Origin: CAYPTB01 sp964413535
Lineage (GTDB): Bacteria > Planctomycetota > UBA1135 > GCA-002686595
Length of the DNA stretch: 64,000 nt
Assembly (NCBI GenBank): GCA_964413535.1
Contig: CAYPTB010000008.1
Coordinates: 186,001-250,000, forward strand
Reading direction: 5' to 3'
Both the position numbers and the translations under genes were made by a program. Positions 17,625 through 28,711 of this stretch are shown here, in pieces. The notes below the pieces were generated by a model. It did not search any database. It was not told the origin of the DNA and saw only the letters and a list, made by a program, of their open reading frames with translations. The first letter of the stretch is position 1; each line of letters starts with the position of its first letter.

Positions 17625-17698
17625 GATGTCGTGATGACGCGAGCGCACGTCCTCGCGGGATGCGGGGACGAGGTTGTGCTCTCGGCGACGGGATCCCG

Positions 17699-18580
17699 TC
17701 AATGGCCGACCTGTGCGGTCAGGCGCTTCCAGCCCGCGTCGGCGCGCGTGCGATTGCCGGACGCGTCGGCGCTCCACGTCTTGCGGGCGTCGGCGCCGGC
17801 GAAGAGGAAGAGCCGGCCCTCGTCGACGGTGAACGACGCGGGGTCGGCGGGGACGCGCTCGCCCTTCGCCATCGCGAGGGCACACCAGCCGCCGTAGGCC
17901 GGCTCGTAGCGCGCGGGCTCTTCGACGAAGCGCAGGCGGTTCTCGGGCGTGGCGAAGCGGTAGCGCACGCCGAGGTAGACGGTCTCCCACATCGCGCTGC
18001 CGATCGAGGGTCCGTTCGCCGCGGCGTCCTGCGCGAAGTAGCCAACGGGGTCGCGGCCTGCGAGCGCGAGGCCGTCCTCGCCGAGGTGGAACCGCTGCGT
18101 GTCGCGCGCTTGTTCGTGCGCGAGCTCGAGCCACTCGACGTCGGACTCGACGAGATAGCTCTCGGGGCTCTTCATCCACTTCTTGCGCGTGTCGGCCAGG
18201 AAGCCGTCGTAGAAGAGCAACAGCCGCTCGTCTTGCACCAGGAACGACTCCGGGTCGACCTCGACCTTGTCGCCCTCGCGCATCGCCCAGGCGCACCAGC
18301 CGCCGTAGGCGGGCTCGTAACGCGTGGGGCTCGAGAGGAACAGCTCGCGGTTCTCCTTCGACGCGAAGCGATAGGTGATCCCGGCGTGGCGCACGCCGAG
18401 CTCGCGCTTGCCTTCCAGCGGAGCGCCCCCGCCCTCGGGGAAGTAGGCCACGGGATCGTGGCCGGCGAGCGCGAGGCCCTCGTCGAGGTTGTAGTCGGCG
18501 CGCGCGTCGACCGTTTCTTGGAGGGCGTTCGAGTGCGGCAGGAGCGCGGTGGTCAACACGAGCGCGAGGCGCTGGAGCAT
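17699..18580 (-). CDS. exported protein with two tandem YHS domains
   Basis: This 293-residue protein starts MLQRLALVLTTALLPHSNA, a signal peptide. It contains two copies of the same module: GLALAGHDPVAYF followed by GITYRFASKENRELFLSSP and YEPAYGGWCAWAM (~35-105), then GLALAGRDPVGYF followed by GVRYRFATPENRLRFVEEP and YEPAYGGWCALAM (~170-250). YHS domains are small folds common in metal- and redox-linked proteins. The conserved Tyr, Asp and Cys of each copy are retained. Tandem duplication inside one periplasmic protein is less usual than single-domain forms. The function is unknown, and metal binding is only a possibility. Confidence 0.83.
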   Translation of the reverse strand: MLQRLALVLTTALLPHSNALQETVDARADYNLDEGLALAGHDPVAYFPEGGGAPLEGKRELGVRHAGITYRFASKENRELFLSSPTRYEPAYGGWCAWAMREGDKVEVDPESFLVQDERLLLFYDGFLADTRKKWMKSPESYLVESDVEWLELAHEQARDTQRFHLGEDGLALAGRDPVGYFAQDAAANGPSIGSAMWETVYLGVRYRFATPENRLRFVEEPARYEPAYGGWCALAMAKGERVPADPASFTVDEGRLFLFAGADARKTWSADASGNRTRADAGWKRLTAQVGH

Positions 18581-18596
18581 GGGGGCTTCCGTTGGG

Positions 18597-18640
18597 TGGG
18601 CGAGGGGTGGGCGAGGGGTTGGCGAGGGGTTGGCGAGCAG
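18597..18640. repeat. 11-bp tandem repeats (four copies) upstream of the YHS gene
   Basis: Two exact copies of TGGGCGAGGGG (18597-18607, 18608-18618) are followed by TTGGCGAGGGG (18619-18629) and a degenerate fourth (18630-18640). They lie 16-60 bp upstream of the minus-strand ATG at 18580, where a promoter or leader would be. Copy number could vary by slippage. Confidence 0.8.
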
Positions 18641-18838
18641 CGCTTCGAGCCGCGCGGCATCGACGAAGGCGCGCCCTACGATACCGAGCGCGATGTGGGA
18701 CGGCGTCGTGCTCGGGCGGACCGGTTCGCCTGCTCCGCGATTTCCCGACCGGACCGTCGTCGACGATCGGCGATCGGCGCGACGAGGTCGGAGTTCCGCG
18801 CTTGCCCGCAGCAGGCCACGCGGGTCTCATGCGCCGCG

Positions 18839-20110
18839 ATGCTCGTCCTGCGCGCGGCCCTCGGGCTTGGCTTCTTCTGCGCGGTGGCCTGGCTCCTCTC
18901 GAGCCACCGCCGTCGCTTCCCCTGGCGCGTCGCGCTGATCGGGATCGCGCTGCAAGTGGGCCTCGCTTGGCTGCTGCTCGTGTCGGACGTCGGACGCGGG
19001 TTGTTCCAGGGGATCGCCGACCTCGTCGCGAAGCTCACGACCATGAGCGAGCCGGGCGCGGCGCTCGTCTTCGGGCCGCTCGCCGACCCCGCGAAGATGG
19101 CGGCCGTCTTCGGCCCCGAATCGGCCTTCGTGTTCGCGTTCGCGGGCAAGGGGCTCGTGCTGATCATCTTCTTCTCGGCCCTGATGTCCGTGCTCTATCA
19201 CGTCGGCGTCATGCAGGTGGTCGTGTGGGCGATGGCGCGTTTGATGACGTTCACGCTGGGCGTGTCGGGCGCCGAGGCGATGGCCATGGCGGCGAACGTG
19301 TTCGTCGGGAACACCGAGGCGCCGCTCGTCGTGCGGCCCTACGTGCCGCGCATGACGAGCTCGGAGCTGAACGCGCTCATGACGGGCGGCTTCGCGACCA
19401 TCGCGGGGACGGTGCTCGCCGTGTACATGGGCGTGCTCGGACCGGAGCTCGGCCCGCACCTCTTGACGGCGTCGGTGATGTCCGCGCCGGCGGCGTTCGT
19501 GATCGCGAAGATCGTGCGGCCCGAGGTGGAGGCGTCGGAGACGGCCGGGCGGATCGAGCTCCGGATCGAGCGCAGCGCGAGCAACCTGGTCGAGGCCGCC
19601 GCCGACGGCACGACGACGGGCTTGAAGCTCTGGCTCAACATCATCGCGATGCTGATCGCGTTCATGGCGCTCGTGAGCTTCGTCAACTGGCCGCTCGGCT
19701 GGTTGGGGGAGCTCGCAGAGATCGAAGGCGGGCTCTCGCTGCAGCGTCTCTTCGGGTGGTTCTTCGCGCCGGTGGCCTGGGCCATGGGCGTCGAGGGTTG
19801 GCGCGACAGCGTGGCCATGGGGACGCTGCTCGGCACGAAGATCTCGGTCAACGAATTCGTCGCCTTCACCGAGATGGCGAAGTTCCTGCCGGCCGGCGCG
19901 AGCGCGTTCGAGCACCCGCGCACCGCCGCGATGGCGGTCTACGCCCTGTGCGGGTTCGCGAACTTCGGCTCGATGGGCATCCAGATCGGCGGTCTCGCGC
20001 CGCTCGCGCCGGAGCGCAAGGCGGAGATCGCGAAGCTCGCGTTCAAGGCGATGCTCGGCGGCGCCGCGGCCTCGTGGATGACGGCGACGGTGGCGGGGAT
20101 GTTCCTGTGA
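18839..20110 (+). CDS. concentrative nucleoside transporter (CNT/NupC family)
   Basis: From the ATG at 18839 (MLVLRAALGLGFF) the protein is 423 residues with 9-10 hydrophobic segments. Diagnostic CNT features are present: VFVGNTEAPLVVRPY (the N-T-E-A nucleoside-binding segment), MTGGFATIAGTVLAVYMG, LLGTKISVNEFVAF (the G-x-K-x-x-x-N-E-F-V signature) and the final CGFANFGSMGIQIGG. It would import nucleosides with H+ or Na+ across the inner membrane. The purine nucleoside phosphorylase gene follows 153 bp downstream, giving an uptake-plus-phosphorolysis pair. The frame is open far upstream, but that extension is antisense low-complexity sequence and was rejected. Confidence 0.93.
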   Translation: MLVLRAALGLGFFCAVAWLLSSHRRRFPWRVALIGIALQVGLAWLLLVSDVGRGLFQGIADLVAKLTTMSEPGAALVFGPLADPAKMAAVFGPESAFVFAFAGKGLVLIIFFSALMSVLYHVGVMQVVVWAMARLMTFTLGVSGAEAMAMAANVFVGNTEAPLVVRPYVPRMTSSELNALMTGGFATIAGTVLAVYMGVLGPELGPHLLTASVMSAPAAFVIAKIVRPEVEASETAGRIELRIERSASNLVEAAADGTTTGLKLWLNIIAMLIAFMALVSFVNWPLGWLGELAEIEGGLSLQRLFGWFFAPVAWAMGVEGWRDSVAMGTLLGTKISVNEFVAFTEMAKFLPAGASAFEHPRTAAMAVYALCGFANFGSMGIQIGGLAPLAPERKAEIAKLAFKAMLGGAAASWMTATVAGMFL

Positions 20111-20263
20111 CGAGCGGTGCCGCGTCGCGAACGTGGCCGAGCACGGCGGCTCGTCCGGAGCGCCGAGCGAACGTGGGGCCTCGTTACCGTTCTCGGCCGG
20201 CCCTTCGGTGGCTGCTCGGGCTCCTCACGGTGGGCGCACTCTCGATGGGAAGGGCGTGAGTCG

Positions 20264-21109
20264 TTGAGCACGACGAAGAGCGCGATCGACCCCTCGCGCA
20301 TCGCGCGCGCGCTCGCGGCGCGCGGGCTCGGCGGCGCGGAACTCGCGATCGTGCTCGGCTCGGGGCTCGGCGCGTTCGCGGACGAGCTCGAGGACGGGAT
20401 CGCGGTCGCGCAGACCGACGTCGACGGAATGCCCGCGAGCCGGGTGCCGGGTCACGCGGGTCGCTTCGTCTTCGGAACGCTCGGCGGGCGGCGCGTGCTC
20501 GTACAGCAGGGCCGGATCCACCTGTACGAGGGACATTCGGCGCGCGCGGTGACCGCGAGCGTGCGCGCGTTCGCGGAGCTCGGCGTGCCGCGCTTGCTGC
20601 TCACGAACGCGGCCGGGGGGCTCGTGCGCGAGTGGGAGCCCGGCACGCTCGTGCGCATCACCGATCACGTGAACCTGCAGGGCGCGACGCCGCTCGAGCG
20701 CGGCGAAGCGGGCCGCGGGTGTCCCTACGACGCGGAGCTCGGCCGCGCGCTCGACCGCGCGGCGCGCCGCGCGGGGATCGAGCTCCGCGCCGGCGTCTAC
20801 GCCGCGAACGAAGGCCCGGCCTACGAGACGCCCGCCGAGGTGCGCGCCGCGCTCTGGATGGGCGCGCACGCGGTCGGGATGAGCACCGCCCTCGAGGCGC
20901 TCGCCGCGCACGCCGCCGGGATCCGCGTGGCGGCCGTCTCGCTCGTCGCGAACCTCGCGGCGGGCCTGAGCGATGCGCCGCTCTCCCACGCCGAGGTCGT
21001 GGAAGCGAGTCGCTGCGCCGCGGGCCGCTTCACCGCGCTCCTGCGTGCGGCCGTGCCCGAGCTCTGCTCCTGCCCGGTGCGGGAGGCGGAGCGGCGCGCA
21101 TCGGAGTAG
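20264..21109 (+). CDS. purine nucleoside phosphorylase, trimeric type
   Basis: This 281-residue protein is read from a TTG at 20264, chosen because GGGAAGGG lies 9 nt upstream and the conserved domain begins shortly after. Motifs of the PNP/MTAP family are clear: IVLGSGLG (phosphate loop), VPGHAGRFVFG, QGRIHLYEGHS, LTNAAGGL, ITDHVNL, NEGPAYETPAEVR (base-binding Glu) and GAHAVGMSTALEALAA, then SLVANLAAG with the conserved Asn. It converts purine nucleosides plus phosphate to free base and (deoxy)ribose-1-phosphate in the cytoplasm. It follows the CNT transporter gene, which fits nucleoside salvage. Confidence 0.93.
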   Translation: MSTTKSAIDPSRIARALAARGLGGAELAIVLGSGLGAFADELEDGIAVAQTDVDGMPASRVPGHAGRFVFGTLGGRRVLVQQGRIHLYEGHSARAVTASVRAFAELGVPRLLLTNAAGGLVREWEPGTLVRITDHVNLQGATPLERGEAGRGCPYDAELGRALDRAARRAGIELRAGVYAANEGPAYETPAEVRAALWMGAHAVGMSTALEALAAHAAGIRVAAVSLVANLAAGLSDAPLSHAEVVEASRCAAGRFTALLRAAVPELCSCPVREAERRASE

Positions 21110-21119
21110 ACGACGTCGC

Positions 21120-23687
<2,568 letters not shown>

Positions 23688-23688
23688 G

Positions 23689-24273
23689 TCAGCCCGCCCC
23701 TTCGCCGAGCAGCTCGAACAGCCGCGCGCGGGCGAAGGTCCACTCGCGGTGGACGCTGCGCTCCGAGACGCCGAGCGCCTCCGCGGTCTCCTGTGCCGTG
23801 AGCCCCGCCAGGAAGCGCAGCCGCGCCACCTCGGCCGCGCGCGCGTCCTCGCGCTGCAGCACCGCGAGCGCGTCCTCCAGCGCCACGAGCTCGCCCTCCG
23901 CGAGCTCGGCCGGCTCGTCCGCCGCGCCGAGCGTCACGCGCACGCGGTCGCCGCCGCGCTTCTCGCTCTTCACGCGCCGCGCGTGGTCGACGAGCACGCG
24001 CCGCATCGCCTCCCCGGCCGCGGCGAAGAAGTGCCGCCGCCCGTCGAACGGCATGGGCCGGTCGCCCGCGAGCCGCAGCCAGGCCTCGTGCACGAGCGCG
24101 GTCGCCTGCAGCGTGTGGCCCACGCGCTCGCGGTCGAGGCGCGCCCGCGCGAGCGAGCGCAGCTCCCCGTAGAGCAGGGCGAGGAGCTCGGGCTCGCGGG
24201 CGCGCCCCGCGCGCAGGAGCCGCGTCACCTCCGGTTCGGCCTCCTTCCCCGACTCCTCCAGCGCGTCGTCCAT
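23689..24273 (-). CDS. ECF-like RNA polymerase sigma factor (TIGR02999-type)
   Basis: This 194-residue protein starts at MDDALEESGK (ATG at 24273). Region 2 is represented by LLALLYGELRSLARARL and TLQATALVHEAWLRL, followed by RRHFFAAAGEAMRRVLVDHARR, and region 4 by LRFLAGLTAQETAEALGVSE with SVHREWTFARARLF (helix-turn-helix). The order and wording are those of the sigma subfamily common in planctomycetes and acidobacteria that is encoded next to TPR kinases. The stop codon lies one base before the kinase GTG. It would direct polymerase to a dedicated set of promoters; targets are unknown. Upstream codons in the same frame were rejected as non-coding. Confidence 0.92.
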   Translation of the reverse strand: MDDALEESGKEAEPEVTRLLRAGRAREPELLALLYGELRSLARARLDRERVGHTLQATALVHEAWLRLAGDRPMPFDGRRHFFAAAGEAMRRVLVDHARRVKSEKRGGDRVRVTLGAADEPAELAEGELVALEDALAVLQREDARAAEVARLRFLAGLTAQETAEALGVSERSVHREWTFARARLFELLGEGAG

Positions 24274-24458
24274 GGGTGCGTCGAGGCTAGCCCAGACTCC
24301 GCTCCGGCGCCCGCCGTGCGGCCGGCAAAGTCGGATTCCGTGGCAGGGTCCGGGCGCGCCCCGCGCCACGGTTCGCAGTACGGGGCGAAGCGCCCCGGAT
24401 CGACCACGGGCGAAGACCCCGGCCGATCGAACCCAAGACCCTTCCATCGAGATCCGTC

Positions 24459-25430
24459 ATGCAGTCCACGCAATCGATCCCCGTTCGTCCCGAGCGCCCC
24501 GCGTCCGTGTTCCCGGCGAGCGCATCCGGTTTCAGCTACGAGTCCTCCCTGCGTTCGTCGCAGCGCGCCAACTGGAAGCTCGAGGACGTGATCGGCCCCG
24601 GCCGGTCGCTCGACTTCTCACGCGCGTTCCTGCCCGACGCGCTCGCCCGCACGGAGCAGATCGAGTTCCTGTCGCCGGACGAGCGGCGCCTCTTGAACCA
24701 GATCCGCGGCCACGGCTACCTCTACACGTTCGGCCTGGTCGAGGAGTTCATCCTGCCGTTCGTGCTCGACCACGCGCGAACCTCGCTCGACGCCGACAGC
24801 TTCCGCACGCGCGCGCTCTTGCAGTTCGCCGGCGAGGAAGCGAAGCACATCCAGCTCTTCGAGCGCTTCCGCGAGGCCTTCCGCGCGGGCTTCGGATCGC
24901 GCTGCGACGTCATCGGGCCGCCCGCGGCGATCGCGGAAGCGGTGCTCGCGCGGCCCGCGCTGTCGGTCGCGCTCGTGACGCTGCAGATCGAGTGGATGAC
25001 CCAGCGCCACTACCTCGACAGCGTGGCGGACGACGACGGCCTCGACCCGCAATTCAAGAGCCTCCTGCGCCACCACTGGATGGAGGAGGCGCAGCACGCT
25101 CGGCTCGACACGCTCATGGTCCTCGAGCTCGCGGCGAACCTCTCGCCCGAGGAGATCGCGCGCGGCGTCGCGGGCTACCTCGAGATCGGCGCGCTGTTCG
25201 ACGCCGGCTTCGCGCAGCAGGCACGCTTCGACGTCGAGGCGCTCGAGCGCGCCTTCGCGCGCACGCTTCCGGCCCTCCGCCGCGAGCGCCTGATCGAAGT
25301 GCAGCACCAATCGCTGCGCTGGACCTTCCTCGGCAGCGGCATGACCCACCCGCGCTTCGTCGAGACCCTCGAGCGGCTCGGCGGCGACCACGCCGCCCGC
25401 GTCGCCGAGGTTGCCCTGGCGTTCGCGTAG
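24459..25430 (+). CDS. di-iron (AurF-like, ferritin-fold) oxygenase family protein
   Basis: This 323-residue, mostly helical protein starts MQSTQSIPVR. Carboxylate/His iron-ligand pairs typical of ferritin-like di-iron enzymes are visible: GLVEEFILPF, FAGEEAKHIQLFERF (E-E-x-x-H), TLQIEWMTQRHYLD and HHWMEEAQHARLDTL (E-E-x-x-H), with a late VQHQSLRW. AurF-type enzymes use a di-iron centre and O2 to N-oxygenate arylamines; other members have unknown substrates. It is divergent from the sigma/kinase genes (185 bp between starts), but no biosynthetic neighbours point to a substrate. It is followed by GC-rich hairpins at 25446-25506. Confidence 0.85.
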   Translation: MQSTQSIPVRPERPASVFPASASGFSYESSLRSSQRANWKLEDVIGPGRSLDFSRAFLPDALARTEQIEFLSPDERRLLNQIRGHGYLYTFGLVEEFILPFVLDHARTSLDADSFRTRALLQFAGEEAKHIQLFERFREAFRAGFGSRCDVIGPPAAIAEAVLARPALSVALVTLQIEWMTQRHYLDSVADDDGLDPQFKSLLRHHWMEEAQHARLDTLMVLELAANLSPEEIARGVAGYLEIGALFDAGFAQQARFDVEALERAFARTLPALRRERLIEVQHQSLRWTFLGSGMTHPRFVETLERLGGDHAARVAEVALAFA

Positions 25431-25445
25431 GGGGCGCTCCGTGAC

Positions 25446-25506
25446 GGCGGCGGAAACGGGACGATCCGGCTCCGCCGCCCCCGGACTCTCGCCGGGGAAC
25501 TTCCCC
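25446..25506 (+). terminator. two GC-rich hairpins after the di-iron gene
   Basis: A 9-bp stem (25446-25454 with 25471-25479, GGCGGCGGA/TCCGCCGCC) is followed by the palindrome GGGGAACTTCCCC (25494-25506). They begin 16 nt after the stop. There is no T-tract, so intrinsic termination is uncertain; the palindrome could also be an operator for the following gene. Confidence 0.4.
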
Positions 25507-25573
25507 GAGGGGCGGGGCGCCCTCGGAGCGAGTTGAGGGTCGGCGGACTGGGAATACGTCTCCTCTTCATGGC

Positions 25574-25593
25574 GCCGGGGAATCGGCCCCGGC
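25574..25593 (+). promoter_or_regulatory. leader hairpin before the beta-propeller lipoprotein
   Basis: GCCGGGG (25574-25580) pairs with CCCCGGC (25587-25593) around a 6-nt loop, 18 nt before the ATG at 25612. In an mRNA it would sit just 5' of the ribosome entry region. Seen directly; the role is inferred. Confidence 0.3.
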
Positions 25594-25611
25594 TCCGCGT
25601 GAGTCGCCGCC

Positions 25612-27678
25612 ATGAAGACCTTCGAGCCCCGCGTTCGCCTCGGCCTGATCTGCATCTTGGTATCCAGCGCACCCCTTGCCGGCTGCGGGGGTGGAGGAGG
25701 GGGTGGCGGGGACGGCACCCCGAGCGCCCAGATCGGCTTCCCGGCCGGGCCGGCGGCGACCGACACCCAGACCTTGACCGTGACGGGCGAGGCGGAGCGC
25801 GGGTCCGCGCCGGTGGAGGGGGTGCGCGTGAACGGCGTGGAGGCGACGTCGAGCGACGGCTTCGCGACCTGGTCCGCCGAGGTCCCGCTCGTGCTCGGGA
25901 CGAACCGAATCGAGGTCGAGGTCGAGGACGAAGACGGCAACGTCTTCCCCGACTCGGCGCGCGTCGACGTCGCGCGCCGGGCGCAGGTCTTGGCGGACGT
26001 GCGCGGGCTCGTGCACGTGCCGCAGACCGACGAGCTCTTCCTGCTCGACGCTGGCAACCGGAGCCTCCTGCGCGTGCCGGACGGGAAGGGGCTCGCCGTG
26101 ATCGTCTCGGACGACGACCACGGCGCCGGGGACGACTTCCTGGTCCCCTTCGAGTTGGCCGTCACGGCCGACGGCTCGCGCGCGTTCGTCTACGACGCCG
26201 TTGTGGCCGGGGGCTTGTTCGAGGTGGCCACGTCGACGGGCAACCGGCGGCGGCTCGCGCTCGGGCCGCTCCCACTCGTGACGTCGCTCGTGCACGATCC
26301 GTTGAGGAAGGTGCTCTACGCGGCCGGAGGCCCGGACGTGCTGCGGATCGACCCGGCGCTCGAGACCGTCGAAGTGCTGTCGGACGGCTCCGAGCCGAAG
26401 CTCGGCCCGACGTTCACCACCACGCGGGGGCTCGCGCTCGAGGAGTCGACCGGGCGGCTCTACCTCACCGACGGCGAAGAGAGCGTGCTCGCGGTCGATC
26501 TTGCGAAGGGCGAGCGCGTCCTCGTGACGGGTGGGGACGTGGGCAAGGGCACCGACCTCGTCTTCGCGACCGAGATCTGCGTGGACCCCGCGACGGGTCT
26601 CCTGCACGTCCTCGACGCGTCCTTCAACCGGATCCTGCTGGTCGATCCGGCGACAGGTATCCGCGAGGTCGAGCTCGAGCTCGCTCCGCTCGGCCTGAGC
26701 CCGACGTCGCTCGCGTTCGACTCGGAGCGCGGTCTCGTGCTCATCGGAGACGCGCGCACGGACGTCGTGTTCGCCCTGGATTCGGCCGTACCCGAGCTCT
26801 CCGCGTTCGTCGAGGCGCGCGTGGGGAGCGGCGAGCCCTTGACCGACCTGCGGGCCCTCGACTTCGCGGACTCGAAGCTCTGGGCGGGGGGTGGGATGCG
26901 GGGCGTGCTCGAAATCGACCTGCGGAACGGCGCGCGGACGCTGATCCCGCTCGCGATCCCCGACGAGACGCTGCTCCTCAACGCCCGCGACGTCGAAGTC
27001 GACGCGGACAACGGCCGCGCATTCCTCGTCGACGACTTGAAAGAGGCCCTCATCGAGCTCGATCTCGCGACCGGAGTCCACCGCGAGATCGAGGACGCGA
27101 CGGGATCGCACACGTTCTCGAACCCGTTCGCGTTGGCCCTCGTGTCGAGCGACCGGGTGGTGGTCGGCGACTCCGGCACCACCACGCTCTTCACGGTCGA
27201 TCTCGCGACGGAGGTGTTCGAGGTGCTCAGCGCGGACGGCGACGGCAAGGGCGACGAGCTGAAGGGCATCGCCGACGTCTGCTTCGACCCCGCACGGGCG
27301 CGCGTACTCGTCTCGACCGGCTTCTCGTCACGGATCACGGCGGTCGACCTGGTGAGCGGCGAGCGCACGATCCTCTCGGAGGGCAGTATCGGAGGAGGCG
27401 CGGCGGTGGGGATCGGCGGGAGCCTCGCGCTCGACCCGGCCGGCGATCGGCTGCTCGTCGCGGACCCGGCGCTCGACCAGATCGTGGCCGTCGACCTCGA
27501 GACCGGCTTCCGGACGCTCGTGTCGGGCGCGAACGTCGGCCGCGGACCCGCGCTCGACGAACTGCGGGGGCTCGCCTTCGACGAGCGCAGCGGGCAGATC
27601 CTGACGTTCCTGCCGATGCACGGCGCCATCGCGGGTCTGGACGTGGGCTCCGGCGACCGCGTCGTCGTCGCGAAGTAG
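25612..27678 (+). CDS. beta-propeller (NHL-like) lipoprotein with N-terminal Ig-like domain
   Basis: This 688-residue protein starts MKTFEPRVRLGL with lipobox LAGC (Cys25), immediately followed by eight Gly residues, a flexible tether common in surface lipoproteins. Residues ~35-120 form an Ig/Big-like domain (TDTQTLTVTGEAERG, VNGVEATSSDGFATW, LVLGTNRIEVEVED). The rest is at least ten repeats of the type GLALEESTGRLYLTD, SVLAVDLAKGERVLV and DLVFATEICVDPATG, matching six-bladed NHL/SMP-30-like propeller strands. Such domains usually bind ligands or proteins; no catalytic residues are evident. No operon partner is clear; the SRPBCC gene downstream is on the opposite strand. Confidence 0.83.
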   Translation: MKTFEPRVRLGLICILVSSAPLAGCGGGGGGGGDGTPSAQIGFPAGPAATDTQTLTVTGEAERGSAPVEGVRVNGVEATSSDGFATWSAEVPLVLGTNRIEVEVEDEDGNVFPDSARVDVARRAQVLADVRGLVHVPQTDELFLLDAGNRSLLRVPDGKGLAVIVSDDDHGAGDDFLVPFELAVTADGSRAFVYDAVVAGGLFEVATSTGNRRRLALGPLPLVTSLVHDPLRKVLYAAGGPDVLRIDPALETVEVLSDGSEPKLGPTFTTTRGLALEESTGRLYLTDGEESVLAVDLAKGERVLVTGGDVGKGTDLVFATEICVDPATGLLHVLDASFNRILLVDPATGIREVELELAPLGLSPTSLAFDSERGLVLIGDARTDVVFALDSAVPELSAFVEARVGSGEPLTDLRALDFADSKLWAGGGMRGVLEIDLRNGARTLIPLAIPDETLLLNARDVEVDADNGRAFLVDDLKEALIELDLATGVHREIEDATGSHTFSNPFALALVSSDRVVVGDSGTTTLFTVDLATEVFEVLSADGDGKGDELKGIADVCFDPARARVLVSTGFSSRITAVDLVSGERTILSEGSIGGGAAVGIGGSLALDPAGDRLLVADPALDQIVAVDLETGFRTLVSGANVGRGPALDELRGLAFDERSGQILTFLPMHGAIAGLDVGSGDRVVVAK

Positions 27679-27766
27679 TCCGGCCGACCTCGCTCGCCCG
27701 CGGGTCACGCTTGGTGCTGCGGGACAGGGTCCACGTGCACCCATTCCTGTGCGCGTCCCGCGCGAG

Positions 27767-28204
27767 CTACCGGCGCGGCGAACCGCCCTCGATCTCCGAG
27801 ATCAGGCGCGGGATGGCCCGATCCAGGTTGCGCGCGTAGATGCGCGCGAACACGCGGCCGAGCGTCGACACGGCGAAGCCCGTTGCGCCGACGCGGAAGA
27901 CGATGCGCGTGCGCCCCGCGCTCGTGGGCTCGAGCAGGTGGTCGTAGGCGATCGAGAGCCACAGGAACGGTCCGTCCCAGAGCCATCTCCGCCCGGGCTC
28001 GAACTCGGTGACCCGGAACGTCGAGCGGATCCCGCCCGCCAGCACGAGCGAGCCTTTCGTCGCGGCGGTGAGCGGGCCGGGCGGCTCGGCCTCGACCGAG
28101 CGGATGTGCTTCGCCCAGCGCGGCCACTCCTCGATCGCCGCGAGCACGCTCCACGCGCGCTCGGGCGAAGCGGCGACCGTGAACTCGCGTTCGAGCAACT
28201 GCAT
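27767..28204 (-). CDS. SRPBCC-family (START/Bet v1-like) lipid-binding protein
   Basis: From the ATG at 28204 (MQLLEREFTVAAS) the product is 145 residues. The pattern FTVAASPERAWSVLAAIEEWPRWAKHI followed by a long beta-strand series and a C-terminal helix (RIYARNLDRAIPRLISEIE) is the polyketide-cyclase/SRPBCC fold, which forms a hydrophobic ligand pocket. The ligand is unknown. The earlier in-frame ATG (28252) adds 16 non-conserved residues and was not used. It is convergent with the beta-propeller lipoprotein (88 bp between stops) and divergent from the beta-helix array. Confidence 0.83.
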   Translation of the reverse strand: MQLLEREFTVAASPERAWSVLAAIEEWPRWAKHIRSVEAEPPGPLTAATKGSLVLAGGIRSTFRVTEFEPGRRWLWDGPFLWLSIAYDHLLEPTSAGRTRIVFRVGATGFAVSTLGRVFARIYARNLDRAIPRLISEIEGGSPRR

Positions 28205-28627
28205 CCCGTCGATCCCGCGGGGACGATGCTCCCCCGCGCACCTCCCCGTCAAGTGTCCTTGCGCGCGCTCGGCACGCGGCCCCGCCGGGCGCGCGGATTC
28301 GCCGGCCTACTCGCACAGCCGGGGCCCGTCCGCGACCAGCCAGCCGATCTTCGATGGGGAGCCGGGCGAGTCGCCGTGTCGCCGCCACGGTCGAACTACG
28401 GCGATGAATGCCCACCGCCGGGCGGAGGAGCGCAGCACGGCCCGAACCGGATTCGGAGGTCGAGGGCGTTCATCCTGCAAAGCGACTCGCATGCGCGGTC
28501 GATGTCTGGCACATCACCTCGTCAGCCGCTTCACCGAGGTCGGCTTGGTGGGAGCAGATCGCCCTTCAGGCGGCGAAGCGAGCTCCATATGGGACCGCGT
28601 GCAACTCGAGTCGGCGCAGAAAAGTCG
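28205..28627. other. gene-free stretch before the first beta-helix gene
   Basis: About 420 bp between the SRPBCC start and the conserved beta-helix leader. I see no ORF with coding-like composition on either strand and no RNA structure I can name. It presumably holds the two divergent promoters. Confidence 0.45.
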
Positions 28628-28711
28628 CAATCCGCATCCGGTGGCCGGACGCCGAGCATTTCACCTGGCGTCCACGGGTCGCAGCGCGGCCCGAGAAAGC
28701 ACTGCGAAGCC
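28628..28711 (+). promoter_or_regulatory. conserved beta-helix leader, copy 1
   Basis: This segment shares order and wording with the leaders of the other two intact beta-helix genes: a CCGCATCCGG-type block, a CCGGACG arm, a GCATTTCACCTGGCGTCCAC block and CCGAGAAAG shortly before the ATG. The CATCCGGTGGCCGGACG part can fold as a short hairpin (TCCGG/CCGGA). The three copies are more alike than the DNA further upstream. Its role (promoter, 5' UTR or recombination relic) is not known. Confidence 0.5.

Noticed and set aside
16319..18838. N-terminal ~840 codons open in frame with the CNT transporter
   Set aside because: They overlap the DegT-type gene in another frame and the YHS gene on the other strand, with low-complexity composition. 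The transporter's own start at 18839 begins with a normal TM helix.
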